Positions 26,441 through 40,400 of a stretch of DNA of 64,000 nt are shown in pieces. The notes below the pieces were generated by a model. That model ran no database searches. It was not told the DNA's origin and saw only the letters and a list, made by a program, of their open reading frames with translations. Where the stretch lies: the NCBI GenBank assembly GCA_003344405.1, contig NOWV01000029.1:372001-436000 (forward strand), read 5' to 3'. The position numbers and the translations under genes are program-made. Numbering within the stretch: position 1 is the first letter of the stretch; each line of letters opens with the position of its first letter. The stretch comes from Trichoplax sp. H2 (Eukaryota; Placozoa; Uniplacotomia; Trichoplacea).

Positions 26441-27555
26441 TGAAATTTTAATCTAATGACATCGATCACATTAGATAATAAACGATCAAGAAGTATGCTT
26501 ATTGGAATAGATTTTACCACGCGACTTTTTATTCTAATTATCTATCTACAAATACTGAAGTTATTACCAAGACTAACATAAATCATAACAAGACTCGATA
26601 TTGTAGTTTCGCAAATAGAATTTGTTAAATCATCTAATAAAGCAATCGATAATATCCATTATAAAAAATGATAAGGGATGATTATCTTCAAGCTAATGAT
26701 AGTATCAATTTTACCGGTAGTCTAAAAATAGATTTTGCGTTAATAAAATTCATATACATTTTGTCTTATGATGACATTATCTTTATAAATGCTAAAAATC
26801 CAATGATAATTACATGTTTTCTAGCTAAGTAGGTGAATGTTACGATGGTTGGCGAGTAGATTTAAGAATGATTGCGACTTTATTCTAGTTTTCTACTTCT
26901 TATGATATCCTAATAACAGTTTAGCTAATAGTTACCGTATATAGTCTGGTTAATGTAGCGTAGGAAGTGAGAAAAGGACAAACTAAGTAGGTTACGTTAG
27001 GTATTCACACTAGTTTAAAACGAAATGAATAATTTACTTGCTAGATGCTGTCTCAATTTACATAATTGAATATTAATTTACGCTCCTAATCTAGTGAGGG
27101 ATACATTATGATGCAGGTTAATCGATGCAAAGTCTCCTAATTTCTCATTAATATTCATCACATTGAAAAGGAAAATAAATGGATCGGGTTAAAGTATGGA
27201 CAAATTCAATTAAAAATTGTAGAATGCTGTAATATCTTTATCTCATCTATTTCCATCTTATCCAATAATGACTCTTCAACGTTTTGATCAGAGGAGGAAA
27301 TAACATCTTTTATGTCAATTAATTATCGTTACTAGAATAGAAAAAGGTTTACCATAGTCTATTTACTCGTAGTATTAGTCGATAGAAGAACCCATGACAT
27401 ATTGTTCAAGGATAAGATTTTAAGATCTCTGTCTTAATCTTTCATAACTGTTTTCCAAAAATAACGATGTTGGGATAAAAATAAGGTGAAATTGTGCCTG
27501 AATGAATATATGCTTTCCAAGAAAGGATTTTGCTTCTTGTAGGAGTTTAGCTATC

Positions 27556-30500
27556 TTAGCTGTCTTCGTTAGTTTGTTCCTCTTCATTTTCAACTTGCTC
27601 TGTAGCCTCGCCATTTTCTCCGGCAGTCTCACCATTTTCTTCAGCAGCCTCAGCGGTTTCTTCACCAACTTCAGCCACTTCAGCAGGTCCTTCAGCAGCT
27701 TCCTCAGCTACTTCACCAGATCCTTCAACAGCACTATCTTTATTGCCATCTACTTCTTCTTGTTCTTGATCAATTTGGTTGTTTTCTTCTGCCGCTACTG
27801 TTTCTTCATCTCCGCTATTTTGATCTTGTTGCTCACTTGTGTCTTCACCATTCCCAGTTTGATTATCTTGATCGTCTGCTTGAGTTTCGCCATTATCTCC
27901 ATGGTTATTCTCTTCACTATAATTTTCTTGCTGATCATTACTGTTATTTTCTTCTCCTGCTTCTCCCTCTATATCGACACCATTGCTCTCATTTTCTTGC
28001 TCTGCGTCATCAGGCTTATTTTCTGTATCCTCCTATCCCATAACGAGTGTAGACAAGAAAATAAGTAAATTAAAATATTCCACCCAGGATTTATCATATG
28101 AAATTAAACGGGATGATGTTGCTGCTTCAATCAGCGACTTTTCTTAGCAGTCGCTAACATTACTAATATTAAAATCTCATTTTTGGGGAGATTAATTTTT
28201 GAAGCTGCTTATATAGTAAGTAATCAGATAGAGTCAATGAAAGACAAGCACAAAAAGCCGGCGTACAATTTTCATCCTTTTCTCTAGTATTAGTGTAATA
28301 TCTAACCTGATCTTGAGTTTCAGACATACTGCCATCAATTCCATCTTGCTGTTGCGAATCATTTTTTTCTTCAGTTTCCTCAGATTCTTCTTTAGGCTCT
28401 GGTTCTATTATGATTGGGATACCAAAAGACATTTGCAATTGATGTAGTGGTTTTTCTGCATTTGAAAATTTAGCATCAGCCAGTAGCTTCATGGCAGCTA
28501 AAAATTGATTGTAGGATATTCTCGTATCTGAGATTCTGTATAATTAAAAGGATTTTAATATTATAAAATTACTCTATATGGTCATAACTCTCGTAAAAAA
28601 AATCATCAAATCATTTTTTCTTCATCGTGGAAAATTACGGTATATATTGAGATTGATTCTTAGTCAATGAAATCAATTAAGCTAAAATCTAGACCATATC
28701 TCTTCTATGGCAGTAAGCATCTATTTATCGATATAGCTAAGATTTAGGGAAACAGACATTAGAGATTAAATTTGATGAAACTAAAATCTAGACACTACCT
28801 CAATTATTACAGTTGGCATCTACTATTTATATATGTAAGGTTTAGATTTAGAAAAAAGTAATTAGAGAGAGTATTCTTGTCTTAATTTCATCGATTTTAG
28901 TCAATGAAATCGAATTAAACTCAAACCGATATTCTATTTCTTTATTCTAGTTAGTATCTACTACTTTATATATGTAAAAGAGAAAAATGCTTAGAGAGAA
29001 TATTTTTAATTTTGCTTTGATTGATTCTTAGCAAGTAAAATCGAATTAAACTAAAGTATATATCCTATCTCGTTACTGTAATAAGTATATACTTATATAT
29101 ACGCAGTATATAAGATTAAGGAAAAGAAAGGGCTTAGAGAGAGTATTTGGTCTTAGTAAATGAAATCAAATTAAAGTAAAATCTACACGTTATCTCGTTT
29201 ATTGTAATTAACATCTACTTATTTACATATATACAGTGTATAAGAAAAGAAAGGTTAGGGAGCGTATTTTGGTCTTAGACAATAAAATGAAATTATACTA
29301 AAGTCTACACTCTATCCCATCTATTGCAGTTAATATCTATTTATTTACATATGTAGATTTTGGAAAAAACTACCGGTACTTAAAAAGAATATTTTGGTCT
29401 TATTCATATCCTTTCAGATCCCTTTATTATCAATATGAATTGCAACGGCTTGGTAAAGATTAACGGAACTTTGTTAAATAGGTTTACAATAGGGTCCGAA
29501 GTCAATTTGAACTACTATATCCTTTCATTAGATTGAATAATGTTTGAATGGAATCGGTTTATATCGAATCAGTTGTAAGGAAAAGAAAGTAAAGGCTAAC
29601 CGTGGCTAATTTATGACAGTCTAATGATAATAGTTCTTTCCCTATGGGATTTCATTGCGATGGATAATGTTACTTCTTAGATCCTAACTATCAAGAAAAT
29701 CTATCGTGGGTGTTAATGAACGCGGATAACCCTATGATAGAAATTACTTGCAACTAATAACGATAGATTAAGAACGAGCGAATAAATGGTAACATTGCTA
29801 TCCCTTTTTTCTGCCCTACAGTACATATAAAAAAGCAATCATGACTAAAATTTTATCCAATTGCATCTAAACTGCAGCAATCATAAAATTGAAGCTCAAT
29901 TATATAATACATTGTGGTTAAGCTATTCTATAACACAATTGATAGTATAAGAAATTAATAGAGTTTCGTTCTAAATTCAATATAATTATAATTAACACTG
30001 GATTTTGATTTGATAGACACTGCCAATCTGTCAGTATTGCAAATGCCTTTCCTTCACGTTTTATAATCCAATAAGAACCGGAAAGAAGAAGTGATTATTT
30101 CTCCTGTATTACGAAAATGTTATGAGTTTCTTTCGCGATTTATGATTCAAAAGAACATATAGAAAGACATGATTGCTAATCTTATATCAAGAGAATGTTA
30201 AGTGCCTTTCACGTATTGTAATCCAAAAGAATATAGATCACGTTTTATGATTCAAAAAGAGCATGCTAGAAGACGTGATTATTAACCTTGCATTAAGAAA
30301 ACGTTAAAATATCTTTTATGCTTTGTAGCTCAAAAAGAATACAGAGTAGGGGATGACTATTAATGTTGTATTGAGAGAATCAACTTTACAATTACCTTTC
30401 CTTCATGTTTCATAAAGAGAACTAGAGGGAGGAAGTAAGTATGAATCTTGTACTACGAGAATCTATCTTGTAATTATCCTTCCTTCATATTTTGTAATTT

Positions 30501-31438
30501 AAAAGAATATGAAGGAAGAGGTGATTTTTCTCTAGCATTAAAAAAAACTTAAAAGTCTCTTTCTTACGCGCTTTGTAATCCAAAAGGAACATGAAGGAGA
30601 GGTGGTTACTAATCTTGCACCTTTCTTTCACGTTTTATAATCCAAAGAGAAGATATAGAAGAGGTAGTTGTTAATTTAGTATCAAGAGAAAGTTTTCGCT
30701 ATCGATCATGGACAAATCGTATGATATATTGTCTTCTTTTTACGTTTATAATTGAAGAAAATATGAAGACGATGGTGAATGACTACATATATTATTTATG
30801 TTCTTATTATAGCCCTTCATAAGGATGTTGTTTCTCTTATTTAATATCTTTTAAAATAAGTGTAGAAAATAAGAAAAAAGCTTCACTAATAGCAATATTT
30901 CCTCTAGTTATAAGCGTATTTGCAACAGCGGTTACTTGAAATAAACTTATAGCAATCACTGTGTACTAAAAATGATATAATGTAGTGTTGAATTAGAGAT
31001 ATTATAAAAGGGTTAAAATTATATTGAAAGCCTTACCAACTTTGATAATCAAGATTGACAGTATTATAATCTACTAGTGATCTCTATCATTAAAAATTGA
31101 CAAGTCAATGGTAACTTGAATATTTATGCGTACTACTATCATCTGTGATGGCTAGAATAGATAATAAAATTAGTAATATAAGAATGAAAGAGAAGATGGG
31201 CTAGATAAATTAAATAAATAAGACGATGATTTTTAAGTCATTACCTTTTACATTGTGCATACAGCATATCAACATGGGTCGTAGTAAATTTCCTATCCAA
31301 TAATCCAGCATCACGAATTAATTTAGCAAACATGCCACCACTCATTAAGTTACGTGAGTGTATGGGCGCTTTAGGTCCTAATTTGCAGTAATGTTGAAAT
31401 AAGTCTCGAAATGATTCAAAATTTTCAGCAGTTGGCAT
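27556..31438 (-). CDS. TPPP/p25-alpha-domain protein with long glutamate-rich tail
   Basis: Three exons: 31438-31245, 28535-28307, 28032-27556, phases closing, 299 residues. Residues 1-90 form a p25-alpha (TPPP) core: FRDLFQHYCKLG, then the conserved stretch SGGMFAKLIRDAGLLDRKF, the acidic-site motif TTHVDMLYAQCK and RISYNQFLAAMKLLA. TPPP proteins bind and bundle microtubules and are widespread in ciliated eukaryotes. The remaining roughly 200 residues are extremely rich in Glu, with Asp, Asn, Gln and Ala, and are probably disordered; residues from about 142 on are one exon. I do not see the C-terminal GxGxGxxGR motif of typical animal TPPPs. The start is the first ATG of the p25 exon. An unread upstream exon is possible but not needed. 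The first intron (2.7 kb) carries two repeat arrays. Confidence 0.85.
28655..29400. repeat. Degenerate tandem repeats, about 120-bp unit, in the TPPP-like intron
   Basis: A recurring phrase like TTAGTCAATGAAATCGAATTAAA appears near 28661, 28898, 29028, 29152 and 29275, each followed by CTA.A.C.CTATCTC.TTTATTGTA and an AGAGAGAGTATT block. The copies are well diverged. Confidence 0.75.
30000..30700. repeat. Degenerate tandem repeats, about 85-100-bp unit, in the TPPP-like intron
   Basis: A unit containing CCTTTCCTTCACGTTTTATAATCCAA.AGAA and a run like GAAGA.GTGATTATTAATCTTGTATTAAGAGAA recurs about seven times with strong divergence. Confidence 0.65.
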
Positions 31439-33945
31439 TTTTCCTTTTGATTCTGTTTAATCGATGCTTGTAATTTTTTAATTTTTAATAAAAGTTAAGG
31501 TAATTTTACTATTTTTTTCGATATAAATTCTTTGCTAAATGGTGGCAGTAAATCGATTCAAGCTTGAGAAAGGGTTACTAGGACTGTGCCAATTTAAATG
31601 GCTATAGAATTGAGCTGGGTGTGATGACCTTGCTAATGGGGTAGTCTATAGCAGCAATCAAAGATGAGTTGGTAAGGCTATGATAGAATTTCAAGTTCAG
31701 ATTGATTTATCCTTAATTCAATTCAAACTACCCAAAAACTGAAAATGAATTAGTTTTAGATCGGTAAGGTACTGCTGAAAAGGTGAAATAAGCCGTAGCT
31801 TGATTTAGCGATTGTATAGTTGCTATCCTACTTTTACTCATATAAAATAAATAATTCAATCTCCTTACCTAGTTTATTGTAGCAAATAATATTGTAAACG
31901 AGTTGTAACCATGTTAGCAATAGGAAACGATTATCATAACAATAGCCATGGCTAGCAACAATAAAGAAAGGAATATTAGTTGCCAAGTTGGAATAATTTA
32001 GCTAAGGATACTATACTGTCAATGTCAGCATTAATTATACTACGCTACTATAAAGTAAGCCCAGATAATGACAGCCTGCGGTGTAAACGTGGGGGTGCAC
32101 AACATTCCTCCTATACGATGTCTGCTATTATCACGAATTTATGAATTGCTGCTAATGAAATAAAGCTCAAAGTTGTTAAAATACTAGTCTTAATTCAATA
32201 TTAAATGCTCTGAACATTAACAGTCTATGTATGAAAACGGTAAACAACAACATCATACAGAACTCCATACGATTCTATTATAGTACGTAGAATCCCTGAA
32301 GATGAGATATAACACTCGTCTATAAAGAATATCGCTATGAAAATTACTACTTGACGATATACTGGATATACAAATTAATATTGCCAATATGATGTTGATT
32401 TTGTTGTATATTTGATATCATTAATTAAGTAATCTATGCCAATTAATGAGATTCTATTTAAGCAGCTCATTAAATCTTTGAAATTAGAAGTGCTAGATAA
32501 CATGGGAGAGGATGTCGCTAAAACGGTAGTTGAAATATTAATAATTTACTAAGATTCTATTAAAGCGCACATGAAATTTTAAAAATTGGAGATGGTCTCA
32601 GCGTATCTTGCAAAGATGTCACCGATATACGCATATATATATAAGTATACACCAATATATCTATATATGTATCATTGCATGTACATGTAGGCTGATAATT
32701 TTGCTGTTTATTGCCAACATACGGTAAACGCATACTCACATATAGATTTAAAAAGACTCCGTATAATAGCGTACAGCTTCTCTAAAAGTGCTATACCACA
32801 TAGAGAGGATGTCGTTAAAACAAGTAGTTAAGGTATTAATGATTTACAAACACATGTGACTATAAATGACCTTCATATACGCAACATTCATACGAATGAA
32901 TGCTTACCAGATACCTATATATAGAAAGAACCAAAGCAAAGGACTCCGTTATAGGGTAGAACATCTCTAATAAGTGATATGAACATGTAGAGATTGTCAC
33001 GTCAAATGCCGCTTGATTATTTGGTGCGTGTATTGTTATGTCTCTTATTCACGTACTAGTGATTTATTCTGTTTTGATCGTGAAGTAATATATAAAAATA
33101 TAATTCTCGAAAAGTGGTATACATGTTCATCATATGAGGAATGTTTCTACGTTAAGCACTCCTTGACGATATAAATGTGAGTAAACGCAAGTTTAATTTT
33201 ATTTCATTACCTATAACGTGCTATTGATTTTGCTGTATACTGATCGTGATATGTCCTATATCGATCATGAAGATCCTATTAGAACTTATCAAATCTCTAC
33301 AAGAGGCATGAAACATGTAGAGAATATCGCAATTTAAAAACTTCTTCTAAGGATCATTACTATAGGGTTGTAGTTAGAAGATCGATTACTAAACCATCAG
33401 AATATTTTATTCGTTTTGTAATTTTGAACAGATGCGATCCTACGTAAATTAAATCTATTGAACCTATTATGCTTTCCACAAAAATCATTTGAAGTCGAAG
33501 TACAACTTAAGGTCGTAGCACCATTTTAAGCGTATCCATTTATTATCAAGAAGTTATCAATTTCAAAATTTATTACCGAATATGTGTGATCTCGTATGTG
33601 TAATTGTCATATATACAGTCGTGGACAAAAACTCAATATGAGATTATACCAAACAAAGTACTAAAAGATACACCAAAACTTGGGAGTAAATAAATCAATT
33701 ATAGATTAATTATCTAACGTTGTATATCGAAAGGGTAAACAGATATGCAGAGGTAAAATTTGTCTATTTCGGATTGTTAACTAGAGAACTCCAGCTACAA
33801 GAACTTTAAATAACAACGAGCTGCTTTAATTACAGAGTTGATATTACAGCAGAAACAAGGTGACAGTGTCGTGAAATATCTTTTAAGAAGCTAGGAAATT
33901 TTAAAGATGAGTTGATAAGACAAAACAATATACAAATAAGAGCAA
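31439..33945. other. Intergenic between RPB3 and TPPP-like genes
   Basis: About 2.5 kb lie between two minus-strand genes. A diverged phrase around CATGTAGAGAGGATGTCG...TTAAAAC recurs near 32500, 32797, 32984 and 33312, suggesting old tandem duplication. No gene or RNA is recognised. TPPP-like promoter sequence should lie just above 31438. Confidence 0.45.
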
Positions 33946-36900
33946 TCATAAATTTAAAGCTCCTTGTGATTGTTCGTGTGAAAAATGGAGCTGGAGTTCA
34001 CTTAATTTATTTTTTAAGGTAGAAATACCAGATAAGACAATATTTTCCGGTCGTAGAGATCCTGACGTCTAAATAAATTAGATAACATTGGTCAATATTC
34101 AATTACCAGATTTATTTTCACGTTATCAATTTCTTAATTTGCTTTGAAACCTCAACGTTAAGATAGAATTTATCTGCAACAGTCTGGGAGTCATATGATG
34201 CTTCATCTGAGGATATAAAACATTTAAAATTACGTTCTATTCAATGTAGATAGCAAGACCTTGGATTCAATTATCTCTAAAGTACAATAGATAAGTATGA
34301 TATTTAACAGTTTAGATATTTATATGTTGAACTTACAGTTATCTTCAGGTAAATTAGAATATTCACTTTTTGGCCTAAATGTTGGATAAATGATATAATT
34401 GAAAGATAGTTAGGAAGTTACATAAGAGATTGTATTATATTCCTTTTTAAGTTCAAAATTACGACGGTGTGATACGAACCATTCCTCTGGTTTGGGATAC
34501 GTTGTATGTCTCATTGCATTGTCAGGATCATATTCGAAAGCTACTGACGCTGTAGGATTCCATTTAGCATGTTCCGTTCCTAAACCCTGAAGATACCATC
34601 GATGCAATGTTTTTATGACTACTGTACATTAATATGCAATATTCAATATATGGGTATAGTGTTTAATCTATACCTTTTTGGCGTAAGCTTTGATTTTAAT
34701 TTCCTGTCCTCTACGTAATTTCGCGATCAAGATGTCTAAATTATAATAATACGGAAGAAAATAAGAGATTGTTTTAAAGTCAACCATTTCACAACGGGCT
34801 CAGATCATCTTATATTAATTATACTATGTGAGATATAGTTGATATGATTATCATTGGCGGATAGAATGGAAAATTGCTCTTGAATGAGTGCTTTATCACT
34901 TACCATCTTCTTGATCTCCGTAAACTGTATCGTCTTCTCCATAGCGTGTCGTTACCTAGGATAGAAGACATGCAATGTTATTCATAAAGCTAGCGATACT
35001 TTAAGTGTACCTTTCTAAATTATTTGAACAATCAATAGCTTTGCTGTCTTGTATTTGCACAGTATAAAATTACTTACAGGGACGACACGGCTATCGGAAG
35101 ATATGAGATCTCTGGTAGTAACATGTCGCGTTTGATCATCGTTACACCTTACATCCAAGGTAAATTCAACCGAACACTCGGGACAATGTTCAATGCAATT
35201 ACAATCCTTAATAATTAAGGCACAATGAAGCCATAACATGTGGTTAGGATAGCTTGATCTCCAAAAAGTATAATTGTACAATCAATCAATCATACTTACT
35301 CGTGAATATTGTAAACGATCAATTACTTCATCACAAGTTAATGGAATCAGCCCAAGTCTATGAGCTATAAATTCATCGCTCAAAACGGATGTATTATTAA
35401 CGAATTGTACCCAATCGATTGCTGTTAGGGAAGAAGATAGGAGAATGGTTATTCATCAAGCTGGTGTGCAGGGTTTTCAGAAGGCACGTCAGAATAGAGA
35501 ATAGTGTTTAGTGAACTATTCGAAGAGTTTGTGCGGTATAAATGGTAATTGACTTGGAATGGACTTGACTGCATTACCTAGGTTTAATTTTTATCTCTGT
35601 TTGCGCAATTTGCACAGTATAAAACGTAATTGACTTGGAATGGGCATTACTGCATTACCTAGGTTTGATTTATATCTCTATTTGAACAGTTACTACAGTA
35701 TAAAACGAAATTGACTTGGAATGGACTTTACTGCATTATCTAGGTTTGATTGATATCTCTGTGAGAATAATTTGTACAGTATAAAAGATAGCCGACTAGG
35801 AGTAAACTTTAATTAATACAATACATAGTAGTGCAATGCTTAGCACGTTATTGCAACCGATCCTGAAATAACAGACAACTAATTCAATGACTGTAGCGTA
35901 CTGTAAAACTGGTAGATTTCGTGGTATTCTATAGCTGCGTAGAAGGATTTTCCAAATCAGTAGGAATTTAAAATGCCATATACTTACCTAAAGTGGGGAC
36001 ATTGGCAATGAAGATACGTCGTAAGCTATTGGCCACGCTATATCGTATTAAAGCAACGAAGTTAGTTCATAAAGACACGATTATTCTTGTCTATGTCTAC
36101 TTTTGACAACTGTAGTTGTCTTTTAGGTAGTAGTAATCAATTCTTTGATGGAATATTTATTTTAAAATTAATTATTGGATTAATATTTCTAGAGTACGCT
36201 GGTGTATAAAGTAAGTAGTACATTATGATACGATCATTTCTGATAATGCCTGCCATTAATGACTATAGTTGTGCTGTACTGATAAATCCTTGATAGGGTA
36301 TCTTTTTTAGATTGGTTTGTCGATCAGTATTGGTAATGGACTGTCTATATGCTATCTCTCTGTATTGTAGTGTCCTACTGTATCTTTTTATCTCTTACCG
36401 TTGGCTAATTAATTATTGTATTCATCATCGATGCTGCACTGATCAATGTTTGGACAGCTATTTCGTTCGATTTAGACAATTCCAGGGTTGATCTATGTAC
36501 TGAGAGCATATACTATATATCTGTTATGTCTACCCGTGATTAATATAATAGTCTTTCTATTGATGAATGCTTTGATAAATGTCTTATTAGATTGACCTCG
36601 TTGCTCAGTCTTTCTAATGGATGAGTATTATTCTCTATCTCTTCTGGCTTTAGATGACTATATTTGTCCTCGTATGCTGTACAATATCGATCTGTCTTTT
36701 GATGTACCGTATTGCTAGAATAGTTGATTGGTATTTCTGCTGTACTTATATGACTAGAAAAGCGTATAAAAATCGATGCTGTACAAAACTAATGTATGTA
36801 TGTAAGTATTCAATCTTTTGATGGGATGATTGATATTTTGGTCAGATTGGAATAGTCCATTAGTATTGTACAGTACTGTAGCAATATAAATGTGTATCAA

Positions 36901-37498
36901 AACTATGCTATCCAATATTGAAATAATCAATCCTTTGATGGAATGATATTTTGTCCCATTTTCAACAGTTGAACAGCATGTATCCTGTAACTATATCAGC
37001 AGAATAGTGTGTCTATACTCTATATGTAAAATACTGAAATAGTTCATCCCATGATTGAATGATATTTTCCTAGATTGAAAGCGTCGGTTTCAATTTCTTA
37101 CGTGTACTCTATCCTAGACCATAGGAACGTCTAGTGATGTATGACGATATCCGTATAATTTATAAGTTATATCCAATATAGGCTTGAACTCTGAGTCAAT
37201 TACACTACACCTACTAGGAATCAAAGCAAAACGATTGCAATCATCCTAACTAATAGCCATCATTGGATGATGACAAGAAATTCGTCCATTGCCATCGCTA
37301 ACAACAACTACAACATCAGTTATGGATTGATCGAATCATGACTATAGAGGTACTTGTTCATCACAGTAGGAGACTAAGAAAGCCTAATAGCAATATCGAT
37401 GCAATCTTTTACCTTAAATCGGTATTTTCAAGGATAAATTTGACATTTTCATTGGTTAAATCGGGAATAGTAACCCGAGGTTGGCTAGCGTAAGGCAT
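33946..37498 (-). CDS. POLR2C: RNA polymerase II subunit RPB3
   Basis: Ten exons: 37498-37413, 36037-35988, 35421-35300, 35206-35078, 34955-34904, 34735-34674, 34586-34480, 34374-34337, 34206-34151, 34068-33946. They give 274 residues; human POLR2C has 275. RPB3 is a core Pol II subunit that dimerises with RPB11 during assembly and corresponds to the bacterial alpha subunit. Seen in the sequence: N-terminus [11 protein letters not shown], the AIDWVQ and [13 protein letters not shown] stretches, the zinc-binding cysteines C88, C90, C94 and C97 in [30 protein letters not shown], and YPKPEEWPKSEYS split by an intron inside the Trp codon. The C-terminal helix begins [14 protein letters not shown]. 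All conserved segments are present, so the gene looks functional. The intron between exons 1 and 2 is 1.4 kb and repeat-bearing. Two donors are the less usual GTTCGT and GTTTCA. Confidence 0.96.
35528..35790. repeat. Tandem repeat, about 81-bp unit, in an RPB3 intron
   Basis: About 3.5 copies anchored by AATTGACTTGGAATGG at about 35548, 35629 and 35710. Each is followed by TACTGCATTACCTAGGTTTGATT and a TTTGCACAGTATAAAACG block. It lies wholly within the intron between exons 2 and 3. Confidence 0.85.
36130..37075. repeat. Highly degenerate repeats in RPB3 intron 1
   Basis: A phrase like CAATCCTTTGATGGAATGATATTTT recurs near 36140, 36810, 36920 and 37035 with about 115-bp spacing in the right half. 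Copies further left are barely recognisable. Confidence 0.5.
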
Positions 37499-40400
37499 GT
37501 TTGCATCCGCTGGAGGTCATCGAATGGAGTGAAATCCGCGTGTGGAAGCTTTAACGAATAATTATGTCGTTCTGGATTGGGGCTGGTATTAAAACTAGTG
37601 TAGTAGGCTAATGACTGAAGCACTTACCTCTCTTTAGACTAGCGGATAGAATCCAATCCAGTCCAGGAGGACATACGCATTTCTACTTGATACTTCAACC
37701 CAAACAAGAGGTAGGAGAAAGTAGAATTCTATGATGAGAGAATCGTATCTGACGACGCCGTATGAAAACGAGTATAACGAACAAGAGAAACGGACGTGAC
37801 AGACAGACACAACCGTTCTGTTCGAATTTGAAGAAGTGCTTGCAGATCTTGCATGACTGACTGGTTGGTTCGCAGACTTATTCAGAATGAGCTAAAGGCA
37901 TATTATTTTGAATAACCTCTTTTAATATTCCAAGAATCAGAGGATTAGACTATTTAGAATATCATCCCTACAAATTATGCACATGATAAATTGACGTTAA
38001 GATGATACTCTTGATTTTGTGAATGGCTAAATTACCGTAGCACAGATAGTAGAATGAATGGGAATGAGCTAAATGCATGTTTTGTAACATCTTGTGTTAT
38101 TATTCTAATGACCTATGATTAGATATGATTCCTGCAAATAATAATCTAAGAATTATTAGACAGGACTTGTGCAAAGTATGCATACGAGAAATTTGCACAG
38201 TACGCTAGAAGGCTTACGTTAAGACAATTGATAGAGAGAGAGAGAGATGGATACGTTGTATACAGTATACTGTACTCTGGTTGAATCATGGTATAACACC
38301 AACAAATTACCGTAATATCCAGAATGAGCTAAAAGCCTATTTTGAACATCCTGTGTTATTACTATTTTAAGGATCAGAGGGTTGGATATAACGGCTGTAG
38401 ATATTGAGTTTTCAGGTAGAATGCTTACGTTTAAGATAACGAAATTTTCTCAAGATGATAACTCTGGTTTAATGCTCTAGTCAATTAGTAACGAGCATGC
38501 AAGTATACTTATGGACTAGGAGAAGGAAACCGACTCATCGTTCCATGGTATGGGGTGCATGCATGGCACATTGTTGTTGGAGCACAGTTGTATCGAGGAC
38601 TGGATGAAGAAGATTTCATCACTACTTTACAGTATCCTACAAGTATTTTAGTAGTCCATACCTCTACTCAGTAAAAGAGCTGGCCTCTTTTGGGATATTC
38701 GTATCTCTTCTATCCAAACAATCTGCTTTGCATCGATTTCCTGTGCGTTGCCAGTACTGATAGCATATCCTGTGATGACAGTATGCTGTCCATATTTGCA
38801 GTAGCAATAGCTGATAAATGAATTTATTGAACTGGATATACCGATCGCTAAATTAATTGCCATCGTTATTACTGTAACTCCAGTTTTCCCCCCCCCCCTC
38901 AAAAAGAAAAATATTATTCATTATTTACTCTATGCAATAGCCAACCAATGGCTAGAATCCTCTTCCAGTAACCGCAAGTTCAAGGAAATTTCCTTGGTTA
39001 GTTGCCATAGCAACTGCCAACAAAATGATGGAATCTCCTCCCAAGTTCTTTGTCATACTATCGATAGTATAGAGTATCAGAAAGGAGAAAGGTAATTATA
39101 CAACAGTATAGACTGTTGGCCTAAGCCAATCCATTCGCTGGTGGGTGCAATATTGACATCCGTTGTTGATCTAAATCATCGATTGCGTTGGATTAGTTTT
39201 TGAAAGCCAATCAGTAGCTTATACCATTTACTTTATTCCTCAAGTAATACCTGCACCATTACCCTAGTGGCCTGTTCACTTTCAAGGTAAATTATTATAA
39301 TTAATCATCATCAACAACACTAATTTAAAATTCATCATCGCAATATTTCATATCAGGAAGGACTTGGCAACGAAGGAAGATTCTTTTTCGACCTTGTCTT
39401 GGCTAATAACAGAGCTAATCAACATTATTTTAGCTTGATCAACTCACTAGCTAACCCTATTTCTAGTCAAAGACGAAAAAAATCAAACGTTAGACGATGC
39501 AAGAGACACTTGTAGTGTTCTAGTGGAGAGCATGTTGACCAAGGATTATTTGGGATATTGCAAGTTCTTCATTATATCGCATTCTCAATAACATTTCTTC
39601 CTCGATAGGTACTTTTAATAGTAAACAACCATTACGTCTATGACATGTTATATGGCTATGAAAGTGTAGAATTAATCCTAACGATTGATGTTGAATTTTT
39701 AAAGTGGAGTAGAGAATAATATCAATCACGTTCAATAATTATACTGTCGAATTATTTTCATTCTATACAGAATACTTTTAAGTTATTCCTTGATATTTCA
39801 TGTTCAAATTGAGTTTTTGCTTCTATACTATAGATAATTCAATTAAAATACTAGAGATCACAGGTATTACTTATCATTATAGTATAAAATCGATCTTACT
39901 GTTGGTTTACGATTGGCATTGGATTTTTAGACTCAAGTAGAAAAAAATCAATCACGTCAACAATTATTTCTTTGTATACTCAATACTTTCGATTCTCTCT
40001 TTCACATTCCATGCTCAAATCCAGTTTTTTTTTACTCTATAGATGATTTCTTTGAAATACGAAAGGGATCACTTACATCATCATCATCACTGTTTTAAAG
40101 CCATCAAGGTATCCATTTTTCTCTCATATTGATCATTAATTACATTGGGTATCGGCGAGAAGGAATCAGCCAACCCCGACAGCAATCGTTTCATCGGCTT
40201 TATTGGCAGTCTCTAAATTCTTCCTTACACAACATTTTAAAATCCATTCCTTCCTCCACAGATTAAAATACTAAAAGGGTTTCCGATATTAGTCGTTACT
40301 AGACATATTGAAGTTTAACTTTACTCTTGACGTGAAATTCTCTGCCTTAAGTACAGAAAAGTAATTACATTTGTCACCCTTACTGCTATCTCTTGCTTAC

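Larger units (their letters stand above)
24077..27555. other. Intergenic between convergent CEP72-like and TPPP-like genes
   Basis: About 3.5 kb with no recognised gene. It contains a diverged tandem duplication at about 24398-24668 (period about 139, anchored by ACGATATAGCAAGGAC and its variant) and about three diverged copies of a 105-125-bp unit at 26105-26440, anchored by TTTTATCTTGTTATA and its variant. Confidence 0.5.

Noticed and set aside
27502-28068. 188-codon plus-strand open frame, very hydrophobic
   Set aside because: It is the antisense of the Glu-rich TPPP-like exon. GAA/GAG codons read backwards as TTC/CTC give Phe/Leu/Ser, so the frame stays open without being a gene.
34081-34151. 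RPB3 ending at [10 protein letters not shown] by reading through
   Set aside because: Splicing at GTTTCA to the acceptor before 34068 restores the conserved C-terminal helix [11 protein letters not shown] and near-human length.
38648-38902. 84-codon minus-strand open frame with a hydrophobic stretch
   Set aside because: It starts beside a run of 11 C, has no family features, and sits among degenerate repeats in the divergent intergenic region.
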